DNA of 64,000 nucleotides, from assembly GCA_002946415.1 (NCBI GenBank), contig NJPS01000013.1, forward strand, positions 186,001 through 250,000, written 5' to 3'. The position numbers and the translations under genes are program-made. Below are positions 1 to 10,300 of this stretch, piece after piece. Under the pieces are notes generated by a model, which worked only from the letters and a program-made list of their open reading frames with translations, was not told where the DNA came from and made no database searches. Positions within the stretch are counted from its first letter, which is position 1. Every line of letters begins with the position of its first letter. This stretch comes from Rutstroemia sp. NJR-2017a BVV2 (Eukaryota; Ascomycota; Leotiomycetes; Helotiales; Rutstroemiaceae).

Positions 1-224
1 CAAAATATTGTCTGAAGGCTAATGGAACGATCAGCCATTAACACCCTACAGACTCGACCATACGTCCCGACTTGTGAAGCAGATGCAAGCAAGTAAATTG
101 ATATATCCCTTCCACCTATTTGTAAAAGCTACCTCTGGCTCGTCATCCATATCCCAATGCAAATAAATCAGAAAGCTAAATACATAGGTATATACAAATG
201 GGTGGGCCCACCCAGCCATGCCTT

Positions 225-1586
225 TCACTTTGTTCTGATCATGCTCAGGACCCAACGTACATTGTGTGGCTTGCTCTCGATATGTTCCAGCAGCGCAATC
301 TGATTCGTATACGACAGGCCGCATTCATAGCATTTGAGCTCCGGCTTTCCGTGGAAGGGTGAATATAACATGTGTTGGTCGAACTCGGCTTGCGAGGTGA
401 AAGTCGCGTCGTCGCATTCTTCGCACTTGTAAATCGGGCTGGAATTCAAATTCGGCGCAACAGATGTTGATGGCTGACACTTTAGTGATGCGTTTGCCAG
501 ATTCGCTTGGTCTTTGGCAAGAGAGTATGAATCATTAGACTCTGTGGATCTCGGCTTTCGTGCAGGTTGCTGTTTTGTCGCAGGAGCAGGGGATGCATGG
601 GTTGAAGGACGAAAACTGTTACCACCTTCAGAAACGTAGGAGTCTGCATGCTTCATTGAGATATGATTCTTCTGTGAAGTAATCGTGGTGAAGACTGCAC
701 CGGGACAATGTTCGCATCTGTATGTGTGCTCTTTGATGTAATGTTGGATGGCATCGGAGAGTGTGGCGAACTTTTCCATGCAGTCACGAGAACTGGTGCA
801 TCGCATGGAATGGCCCTGTTCCTGATGAATTTGCAGTGCCCCAACGGTGCTGAAGGTTCCTCCACAAGTTTGACAATGCACTGTGTGATTGGCAGATATG
901 TGACTCTGTAGGTTCGCATACTCTTCGAATACATGGCCACAGTGGGGACATTGGAAGGTGTGGCTGCTCTTAATATGCTTATCCATCTCGGCCTTGTTCA
1001 GAAGAGCAGAGCATTTGATGCACTTCATTGTCTCATGCTCCGACTTCTTGTGCAACTGAAGAGCTTTCGCGTCATTGTAAGTCATGGTACACTTGTCGCA
1101 TCTCTGTGTGTGCGTGGCTGCGATGTGATTCCTGAGATTAGCTGCTGTTGCGAATGATCTACTGCACATCGAGCAGCGGTGGGGATGCGCAGGTGAGTTC
1201 TTGTGTTGTGCAAGTGCGCTTGCGGATCGAAACCTTCTATCACACTCGAAACAATCAAAATTGTGGTAAGAAGCGTCATGTTCATCCAAATCCTCCTCAG
1301 TACTGAAATACTCGTCGCAATCCTCGCAGTAATATGAATGGAGAGCCTCGTTATGCTGGTCGCGAGCCCCCGTCGTTGCAAAGGTTCTGTCGCAGCCAAA
1401 CGTGCAGGGAAAACAATGATATAATCGATCGTGGTCGTCATCGTCTTCTTGAGTAAAAAACACAAAGTAGTCTTTGCAAACATCACACCAGAATGCGTGT
1501 TTATCGTTGTTGTGCTGCTCAATCGCTTGCCAACTTCCAAAAGACCTTCCACAAGGATTGCACGTCCAGGTGTCATAGTTCGACAT
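225..1586 (-). CDS. Multi-C2H2 zinc finger protein
   Basis: Single-exon gene of 453 residues, read from ATG at 1586 to TGA at 225. The open frame extends 46 codons further upstream, but the ATG at 1586 opens directly onto the first finger (CNPCGRSF...), so I chose it. About 14 C2H2 or C2H2-like units follow one another, most spaced C-x2-C-x12-H-x3-5-H, for example CPHCGHVF and CQTCGGTF. A Ser/Pro/Lys-rich linker without fingers lies near residues 340-400 and is followed by two more fingers. Such arrays normally bind nucleic acid in the nucleus, but the linkers do not follow the TGEKP consensus, so RNA or protein binding is equally possible. No effector domain is seen. The family-level call is firm; the specific function is unknown. 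Confidence 0.85.
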   Translation of the reverse strand: MSNYDTWTCNPCGRSFGSWQAIEQHNNDKHAFWCDVCKDYFVFFTQEDDDDHDRLYHCFPCTFGCDRTFATTGARDQHNEALHSYYCEDCDEYFSTEEDLDEHDASYHNFDCFECDRRFRSASALAQHKNSPAHPHRCSMCSRSFATAANLRNHIAATHTQRCDKCTMTYNDAKALQLHKKSEHETMKCIKCSALLNKAEMDKHIKSSHTFQCPHCGHVFEEYANLQSHISANHTVHCQTCGGTFSTVGALQIHQEQGHSMRCTSSRDCMEKFATLSDAIQHYIKEHTYRCEHCPGAVFTTITSQKNHISMKHADSYVSEGGNSFRPSTHASPAPATKQQPARKPRSTESNDSYSLAKDQANLANASLKCQPSTSVAPNLNSSPIYKCEECDDATFTSQAEFDQHMLYSPFHGKPELKCYECGLSYTNQIALLEHIESKPHNVRWVLSMIRTK

Positions 1587-3036
1587 CTTAGTTTCCGAGT
1601 TTGTGAAAGCGTGCGTGGCTGAGAGGTGGTCTGGCAAAAGATGTGGAAGAGTTGTCGCGTTGAAGGTGACGGCAGAGGATGAAGAATTACTAGCGTGGTT
1701 CTCCAAGTCTATACCTACCCTCACCTTACGAGAAAAGAGCCTGGTCGAGCCGCAGCAGTTAATACATCAGAAATCCTTTTTTTGTAGGTTGGGAGATGTA
1801 ATTTCTTTTTAAATGAATGATGAAATGAATTCTGGTCATTATCTTGCTCACGCCTTGTACTTTCCCCATCTACTCTTTGTCCACGGCGATACATACCGAG
1901 AGTGGATTGACGCGTAACTTGCAAGTTGCCATCTTTGTTTGAGGAATCAGGACTCTAGTCCTATATCTCCACCTCCAAGCTTGCAAACCAGTCAGCCATG
2001 TTGCAAGAGGTAGGTTCCTAGGTCCAAAGTACTGGATGAGTGGCTAGCAACCAGATTCTGTAGCTTCACAGCATAGCAGCCAATGTTCTCATCACTGCGT
2101 AATGGTATGGAGATCTATGGATTTGTCCGAGAACTGGCACCATATTCTCAGCAGCCACATTCATGTCGACTTCTCTTCGTAATCTTGGTATGAAGGTGTT
2201 TGAAGGAAGTCATCTCTTTGTTTTTGGGTAGCTTAGGCAGTGAATCACTTGCTACTCATGAATCTCTACACTCAAGTAGATAACTAAAGCCTGTTCTTCC
2301 CAAGCAAAGAGGCCAGAAAAGAGTGGATGGTAAGAATCCGGGCGAAGTATTGCTTGGTGTGGGAGACATTCTACATATTAATTCCATGAGTTATTGGTCA
2401 TCATCGTCCAGCGATATAGTGGTTTACTCATCGTAGAATGAAGTCGTCAAGAATCCATCTGACTTGTTTCGGTGAATACTTTTCAATGAATCCATACATT
2501 TCTTTGGGTTACATTGTCTGTCCAGCCTGGTTGTACATGGAGATTCCAGTCAATGAGTAAGCAACGCATTCGACATAGCCTTTCTTGATTTCGACTGCAT
2601 GTAAGCCGATGAAAGTAAAGAAACCTTTGATAAATTGAAACAACAGCCTCGCGTGAGAGGCCGTCGATTTCCTCGGACGGTCTGGATCGCCTCAGCCGCA
2701 TTGCGCCCGGCAGCTAGAAGGAAGAGGCCGTCGATAAATGTTAATTCCCTGTCGACTGTCGATCATGGACATCCAATCGAAAGTTGTATTGCTGCAAGCC
2801 CTCCCTAGGTGGCATAGCCTTACGTGGGAGGCACTCCAAAATCAGAGCGAGAGGCCAGCCACCCGCAGAATTATTTAAGGGCACCGAAAACCCATCTCAC
2901 ACCTCTTCCTTTCTACATCAGCTTTCGAGCTACTCTCAACCCCCAAAGTGTGAGTAATCAATCTCATTTCTCTCAGTAGCCAAAAGAAAAAGGTCATTTA
3001 CTAATACTTCCATCCATCAACAAATAGCCTCGGACT
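1587..3036. other. Divergent intergenic region between two C2H2 genes
   Basis: No convincing coding frame. A TATA-like TATTTAAG at 2872-2879 followed by a pyrimidine-rich stretch at about 2900-2945 looks like the core promoter of the plus-strand C2H2 gene. A GTGAGT donor at 2950 and a TAG acceptor at 3025-3027 would make a 5'-leader intron directly before that gene's open frame. Confidence 0.5.
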
Positions 3037-3869
3037 TTGCCCTTCCCTCTCCATAATCAGCTCTCGGGCGGAGGCTTGACCCCCGCCCGTCACTACATTT
3101 CGCGCGAATGTTACAGTGATCAAGTTCAATCAGACGGCCTCGATGCGTGTCTCTGGCCTGTTGCTAGTTTTGAGGATTTCTGCTGTCCGGGAACGGCGGA
3201 GCCTCCTAGCCTGGACGGAGCAGCTTTGGGGTCGGCTGAGAGTCGCGACCACTGTGGGCGGGGATTTAGTTGGGAGATCCCTGGTGCCGAGGAGGATTTT
3301 TTGTGGACGGAGGGTGGTTTTGATGGAACGGGGTGGTGGAATGGTGAAGAATTGGATGAGGGGGCCGAAGAGCCCGAAAGTGGCTCTTCGGGATCGTTTG
3401 CGGTGGCGGAAATTGACTTTCTGAGTCTGTCGTCTGGTGCTGGAGAAGCTGTACAAGATACGTCGCAAAGCTCTTTTGCGAGAGAAACTCCAAGTCTGAA
3501 GAATAGAGTGTCTGAAATGGAGCATTCATGCGAATATCCCAACTGTGGTCAGTCTTTCTCACACCGATACAAGCTCAAGTAAGTACACCCCAAACCTCGA
3601 TGCAGCTTCCTTTTCTAACGACGCTCAGCAAGCATCGGAAGTACCACAGCAAGAGTTACTGCTGTCTTGAGAAATCCTGTCTTGCCCGAAAAGTTGCCTT
3701 CTCCCGCGAGCAAGATCTCATCAGACACCAGTCTCAGCATAATGGTCGACGCTTCTACTGTTCCCATGCAGATTGTGTATCCGCAATCGATGGCGCAAAG
3801 AACGGATTCACTCGAAAAGACAACCTGAAAAGACATCTCGATAAACAGCACCAACAGACTCGACAATGA
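3037..3869 (+). CDS. C2H2 zinc finger protein, 5' end uncertain
   Basis: Two exons, 3037..3578 and 3629..3869, joined in phase across a 50-bp GTAAGT...CAG intron. The splice falls inside the first finger and restores CEYPNCGQSF...KLNKH. Two further fingers follow, the last ending RKDNLKRHLDKQH, typical of fungal regulators. The 160 residues before the fingers are acidic and rich in Gly, Ser and Glu, like an activation region. No ATG opens this long frame: it begins after the in-frame TAG at 3025-3027, which could be a splice acceptor, and the first in-frame ATG is at 3517, which would leave a 100-residue finger-only protein. The true start therefore lies in an undetected upstream exon, at a non-AUG codon (TTG at 3037), or at 3517. 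Probably a nuclear DNA-binding protein. Confidence 0.6.
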
Positions 3870-4668
3870 AAAAGTACGCTGTCAACGATCATCAAAAAAA
3901 GGTGTTGTTACGATTAGACGCAGAAACACGACCCGGCGTGTTTACATACGTTTTTCTATTTAGACACGAAAGTGTAATAGAAAAACGTGAATCATATTGT
4001 ATTTCATGTGACGAAAAGAGCAAAGTAAACTTGATGTCCCAGGTGATCAAAACATTGTAAGCTTTTCCATTATCCAATTATATTTTCGAATGTATCAGAG
4101 AATCCACGATTTGTAAGTATGATTTCAGAAACTCAAGTATTCCGACTTGGAGTGATAGAAAGATTAAGACCTTTGGGAGTAGCGTCATCCTCACATTCGT
4201 CGGTGTCGGTGATATGAGTAGTGATGATAGTAGTAGCTAGCTTTACGTATATCTTCCGCTCGCAGTTTACCTTTCAACGCCTTGTCTTCCTCGATAGCTC
4301 ATCAGAAGTTCTGAAAGCACCAGCCTGTATGATTTTGCTCTTTAATTACCAGACTGATATACTTCCACGAATGGGGGAAGGCCAAATACATTGCTGCTGT
4401 AAACTTTTGCCGAAAAAGGTACCTGATCGACCAAAAGTCCCAATATCTCTATTCTAAACTTCAATTTTATCTCATCTATGATCTTTCCAGAGAGGAACAG
4501 TGAATCAAAAACCTTGATATTGTCTATCGATGCCACACGACCTCGCTTCACCTTTCTCCATCATTCCTCCCACCACCCACTCCACTTCATCCTCCCGCAA
4601 AAAAAAGAAAAACACCATCAACCTCACAACCAAACTCTACCAATTTTCAACACATTTCAACCGCCAAA
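3870..4668. other. Intergenic region, no gene seen
   Basis: AT-rich sequence between the C2H2 gene and the small coiled-coil gene. The end, about 4550-4665, is CA/CT-rich with A-runs and resembles a fungal 5' leader. I see no coding frame or RNA gene. Confidence 0.5.
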
Positions 4669-5117
4669 ATGACCAGTAGACAACCTGCCGCTACCGCCGA
4701 CTCCTCTGAGCGAAAGAGAGAGGAAGAGAGAATGGAGGAGGAGGTGGATAAGAGAGTGCAGGAATCTGTAAGAATATACATGCACTCTTACCTATGATTC
4801 ACAAGGCTAACCGTAAATTATAGTTGGCGGACACGCCTCTCGCAACCCGGGTTCTCACCCCCGAACAAACCACCTGAAAAGCAGAGTTTGTTCTCCCCTC
4901 ACATCCACAAACCACCACACGTCTAACGCCTACTAGATTAATCGCTGCTCTCGAAGAAGAAGAAAAGGAAGCAGAACTCCTTCGAAAAGAGAAAGCAGAT
5001 TTGAAAGGTGCACTGGCTGAGTTGAAAGAGAAGATCGCGCGAAATGCGGATCGAGCGGCGGCTGCAGAAGATGCCGAGAAGGAGATTGGCGCGGAGTTAC
5101 GATCGTTGGATGGCTGA
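4669..5117 (+). pseudogene. Small acidic coiled-coil gene with in-frame TGA in the best splice model
   Basis: Three exons fit strong signals: 4669..4767, 4824..4885 and 4937..5117. Donors are GTAAGA and GTTTGT; acceptors are preceded by GCTAAC and TCTAAC branch-like sites. All phases agree, giving a protein with a charged N-terminus (SSERKREEERMEEEVDKR) and a C-terminal coiled coil (LIAALEEEEKEAELLRKEK and on). However, exon 2 contains TGA at 4875-4877 in that frame, between ...TPEQTT and KAE. Either the product stops at 50 residues, the stop is read through, or the gene is recently broken. I found no GT donor before the TGA that keeps the coiled coil in frame. Family not recognised; the size and composition resemble small structural subunits of coiled-coil complexes. 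Confidence 0.5.
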
Positions 5118-5490
5118 GCGTGTTTCGTCGCTGGGTTGTTTGGCCGAGAGGTCATCGTGTTATTTTGGGTCGGATATCAACTGGTGCTTTTCGTTACTTT
5201 AATTCAGTGGCCAATTTCTTGCCTGAAATCTACTATCCACTTGCGGTCCATCTCTACTGTGATAACTATCTTGTTGTCGATCTGAATCAAACCTCAAAAT
5301 AAGTGAAAAAGAACATAACCCCAAACTCACAACCTACATCGACATAGCTGAATGGAAACAGGACCGAACACCTTTTTCTGAAGACAGACAGCATCAAGAG
5401 AAATGGAATGGAATTCGCTCTACGCGAGCAAACATAATAGATACCTGTCTTCATCGCAGCATTGAGAAGTCTGGATCCGCATCACATTAC

Positions 5491-6646
5491 CTAGCCATCA
5501 TCGTTGTCTCCATATAATAATTGTCCACCGCGAACTTGGCAAAAAAGCCACGCCGTGCGCTTGAACATCGGAATCATAGAAGATTGGATGTCGTCGGTGC
5601 ATAACCTGCTCTGTTCTTCGCCGTGGAGAAAGTAAACCTCCGATATAAAAAATCTGGGAATGCTATTAGAGTTATCGTTGCGATTGTCCATAATATGATG
5701 ATGGCATATTGATATTTCGGGGTCCATGTCCAGGCATCGTGGATGCTCCAGAAGCTTCATGATTTCCTCAACTCCGCACAAATGCAAGTCGCGGATCATG
5801 CCGTACAACCCCAGACTAAACATAGACCCAAGAATTGACGACAGATAATGTAAGCGTGAAATTCGATTGCGCTCCTGGTTCGGAATCGAACTCAGCGGAG
5901 ATTTTGTGTTTTCTCGGAAAAGGGATAGTCACACTCGGAAGATAGTAAGAGAAGGGAACACAGCTTCATCAACCGCCCACAACAACCCTGAGTTGTGATG
6001 GCAGAAAGATACCGAATGTGATATGTTTGATCATATCTGAGTTGTGACGGATATGCTCTTCATCGGCAGTTGCCCCGCAATGACTAGATCTCTCGCCGGA
6101 AAGTTACTCCTAGGGGTGTAGCAGGATTTGATGATCACTGTGAAACGCAGACAAAATGCCATCTCGTTAATTGCACCGTAACATATTTCATAGAACAGGA
6201 TGTTACTGGCGGCCATTCGGTAAATGGAGATGCACTTTTCGATAACGAAAACTATTCGGTAGGATATAAATTGTGAAGTTGGGAAGTTGTTGGTGCACGT
6301 GGTTTTCTTTCTTGGAGATTCGTGTAATCGACACGGAATCACGACCGCTGACGGAATGATATCTCGTGCGACTTCCGTTCGTATGGTACCTCCAAACTCC
6401 TGCCGTGCATGGTGAATAGTGTTCTGGGTAGTAAATTGCGCAATACCACCGAATGGCGGAAGTTGTTGAGACAGGATCGAGATCAAATCGAGATTGTAAA
6501 TCATTTTCTGGAAGGGATGCAATGGTAAGAACACAATATGGGATCAGACTGGCATCGAAATAGTTGGATGGCTGGTTGGGAGGAATGTGCGATTGATGTG
6601 TCTCCTGCTGTAAGGTGGGTATCAAGATGGTATCTAGATTGTTCAT
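5491..6646 (-). CDS. Possible lineage-specific or decaying gene, exon structure unresolved
   Basis: Two stretches look protein-like. The downstream one reads in frame from about 5935 to the stop at 5491 and includes RISRLHYLSSILGS, DLHLCGVEEIMKLLEHPRC and FFISEVYFLHGEEQ. The upstream one (about 6500-6031) includes QEFGGTIRTEVARDIIPSA and EICYGAINEMAF. They lie in different frames, and a clean donor/acceptor pair joining them was not found. Initiation is also unclear; an ATG at 6646 opens a third short frame. No domain is recognised. It may be a poorly conserved hypothetical gene or a degraded copy. Low confidence. Confidence 0.25.
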
Positions 6647-9600
6647 CTGATAGGTAATATAATATGATGATAGATAGAGGACAGATGGTGTTTGGCGTAT
6701 TCGAAGTGAATTAGAAGTAAGTACTTACATGTATGATACTTCCACAGCTTAATTTCTCGATGTGTTGATTGTCAGTGAGTGGATGAAGTATATGAAGTAT
6801 ATGAAGTATATGAGAAAGGAGAAAATGATCAGGAGCCTAGTTCGGAAGATAGACGTCTGGTGATTGTTCGGAAGTAATATGAAGAATGAGGGTTCTCCAA
6901 TGAGATGATGTACCATTATTTAGTAGCTTGGTACGAAGATAAAGTGTAGAGGTACCAATACATATGGGAATACCATGTTAAAGTAAGCTTCAAGTGACAA
7001 CCACCATGCAGCTTCTATGTTGAAATCACGATGTCGCGGTACATGTGTAGTAGGCAGGCAAACCAGCGGGTAACTGCCGTGTTCCGTGAGCACAACGCAA
7101 CGACACCCAGCCCTGGTAGAGCTGGAAGAAGTACCGACCATGTAGATAAAGTAGTCCCTTGATGTAGGTACTTCAAGATAAAGGTACTATTTTGTATTGG
7201 TACCAGGCAGGGTACTTCCCCAGATATGACAGAATGAGAAGAATGAGATGCCGAGGAACAAGACATGCCTAGTGTCGGATACGTGTGACTACACAGCAGC
7301 TCTAAGAGGAAGGTCATGGTGACGGTGGCTTGGCCGGGTACGTGTGGAGAATGAAGATATACCAAACAATCCGGTACTCCTTGATAATCCGCCGTGAAAT
7401 AAATATTGCATTCCTGATTGTGATAAGTGATAGATTATGCAAGTGCTTCCCAATGTTGAACAGATCCGCGGAACCCACTTAATATTTCTTGCATCTCTTG
7501 GAAGAGACATGTTCCGGGTTGATGGATGGAGAATTCTTTTTTGGGTGGTGAGAATATGTCATGGTCTAGATATAGCAAAAAGGAAGTGAAGTGGAAAATG
7601 TTGTGTACGTTCGGAGAGACGACGGACAGTCGACCTGGTGGATAGATGGGTCGGTAGGAAGATAAATTTACAGATGGTCTAAATGTCATGGAAATGTGCA
7701 GTGTAACCACCAAGCACGTATAGATGCGTTTGGGCATGGATATAATTTTTCTGCTTTGCATGAAGAACCTGGTTCTATGAATCTGCAGGATGTTGTCAGA
7801 CTGCCATGATTTGACGTCGTGGCCTGTGTTGCTTTGTTGTATCTTTCCTTTCTTCCGACCTTGGGAAATGCATGGATTGCTGTTGTATTCGGTATGAGAA
7901 GGGATTGTGCACGTTGCTTCGAAATGACACACTCGAATTGAAGAGATGTGAGGATGTGGAGACGTGGAGATGTAAAGATATGAAGTTGTTTGGAATTTCG
8001 TGCGGTGATGTTGTTGTGGAAGAATCAATTAACTGCCGAACAAGCTCTGTAGGGATTGACAATGTAAGCTAAAGCAGATGGAGACGCCGGGTGAATACGC
8101 CGGTTAGGGCTATGGAGAACGGCGACGGGGATTGGAGAATGGGGAATATCCACATACACGAACCTGGGAACATCTCACCAAAGTGGAGCTGCTGCTGCAG
8201 CAGGCAGTCGCAATGCTTCCCAACAGTTAGTTGACGATATGCAAGTAAGAAAAGCAACGGTTGGGTAGGTAAGCAGCATGCTTGAGCGGGAGTACCAGGT
8301 AAACGTCTGAACCTCTGAGGAAGTTGTCCAAGAAGAAGCATCGTACCCGGCGATAAAAGTTGTAGAAGCGATGGCTACCGGCATTGAGGCTGAGGATGGA
8401 TGAAGTTAGAGGTGGTTGATCGATTGGTGGTTGTTTGCTTGATGGCGACAGCCTCACCATTGGCTCTTTGTGGAATAACCACTAACTTCACACAGTCGTA
8501 AGATATGCGTACGTAAATTTAGACCCAACAGTAGAGTGACTCAGCGCGAGAGGATTCGAAGTCGCCGCTATCTCTCAGCCGCAACCGCGAAGTCGTTTGC
8601 CTCGTCGGTGCCTTGATGGAAGCCTTGCTCGGCGTGAAAAGAATGAGTCAAAGGGCATGTTTAGCTGAAGATCCGATGCTAGTTCTTCTGGCCGGAGTAA
8701 ATAATAGGTAGTGGGATGGTGGAGGTAGGGAAAACTGGGGATTGTTTGCCTTCCCGCGATCCTTCTGCTCTTGCGTCCTGCGTCCTGCGTCCTGCTTCGT
8801 GTCGTAGAACAATCGAGTTGCGGTGGTGGCCATCAAGCAGAGCTGGAAAGATGAGATAATTAGTTGTAGTTAATGTTATACTTCCTAGGCACTGCTGCTC
8901 GTATGCACTTTTTCAAGCTGTGTGAATGGCGACGCTGTGTGCTGTGTGCTGTGCGTGGTGACGGTGACGGTGACGGTGACGGTGGCATGATGCAGGTGCT
9001 CAGCCTCGTTGTGCAGATATTGTTGATCGGGATTCCCTGACTCTGCTCTGCTCTGCTATCCACTATCGATTAGGCGCCAAAGGGCAGGGATAGGGAGAGA
9101 GACCGATGGCCCATTTTAAGCCATCGACGGCAAGCCAATTACATTGCGCTCGCGAGCTTATTGCGAACCCCAGAGGGCCAAAGGTCGCCATCGCTCGGCC
9201 CATTGCTAGGGTGCCACACAGTAGCTACGAAGTAATGTGAGGCGCTCTAGGCCGAGATAGGCAAAGATTTGGCTGCCAGAGCTTCCCCACCAAAGCTCGT
9301 CCCTCGCCGGCAACTGGCCTACTGCGCAATTGCTTCCAGGTGATAGGGCCAGCTGCGAAGAATCCATCATCATATTCATCGCCATCTTCATATTCGTCCG
9401 TACCATTTTTCCCTTCTTGGCCGCTTTGTCTTCATGGCAGACGTGCATTTGGAGTCACACCGTACAGCAAAGCAAGCCTCCATACAGTAGAGTCAATGAA
9501 GCCTTTCATAAAAGAAATCTACCTCCCTCCCACTCTCATTCACTGTCTGATGTGCTGATTCCTAAGCTTACCTCTATTTGAAGGAAAAGGATTCCCCCCC

Positions 9601-10300
9601 AACTTTGGACTGACATCTTACTTCCGCTGCTGCATAATCCCCTCCCCATCACATCACATCTATCCATCTATAAAAGATATCCCTCACCCCTAGCTTGTTG
9701 AAATCCTCTTTTACTTTTTGCTTCTCTCAACCTTTGACTTCCTCGACGTGGACAATCGGTCTCTCCGTTCCTCATCACCCACTACACATTAATCAAGGCT
9801 ACCTGCAGCTCTGTGTATTGGCAACTGGCTTGCTTGCTTCACGAGGTAAGTGTCTGATGATCAATCTATCCGTCAGCAAACGGCCTGTCCGATGATTGGC
9901 AGCCGCGCAGAAGTGACTGTGTAATCTCGTTGGATGCCTAGCCTCATACACATATTCCTACCTTTTTTATTTTCCTTGATAGCTACGATATATCCCATGT
10001 GGAAGCTTCACACATATGCCTGTTTATCACCATTCACAATTTTTTCTTCCGCGCATGCGAGAACTAAGCTAATCTGAATCCTGCTCAAGATCAGGTTATA
10101 AATCTTGATTCGTTCGGTCGCTCAAGCCACCTGCCGAAATACGACCTGACAGACAATACAGCAACCCACCAGTTTGCGGTTGCATACGAAGAAAATCCAC
10201 AGCCAGCCACCGTTTAACTGTTATACAACGAAATCTACCAGTCTTCTACAAAATACTCATCTGCCGCACACTGGAAATCGAAAAGACCCACGCGCACAAT
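6647..10300. other. Long gene-free stretch rich in short tandem repeats
   Basis: About 3.6 kb without a supportable gene; the open frames here have repetitive or unstructured composition. Repeats include three TATGAAGTA units near 6785-6811, CCTGCGT units near 8770-8795, TGTGCTG units near 8935-8955, GGTGAC units near 8955-8985 and TCTGC units near 9040-9056. The final part, about 9650-10300, has TATAAAAG at 9670-9677 and CT-rich tracts, consistent with a promoter and long 5' leader for the AAA ATPase gene. Confidence 0.5.

Noticed and set aside
7435..8062. Overlapping minus-strand frames up to 197 codons
   Set aside because: Irregular composition, multiple competing frames and no splice signals joining them; more like non-coding sequence.
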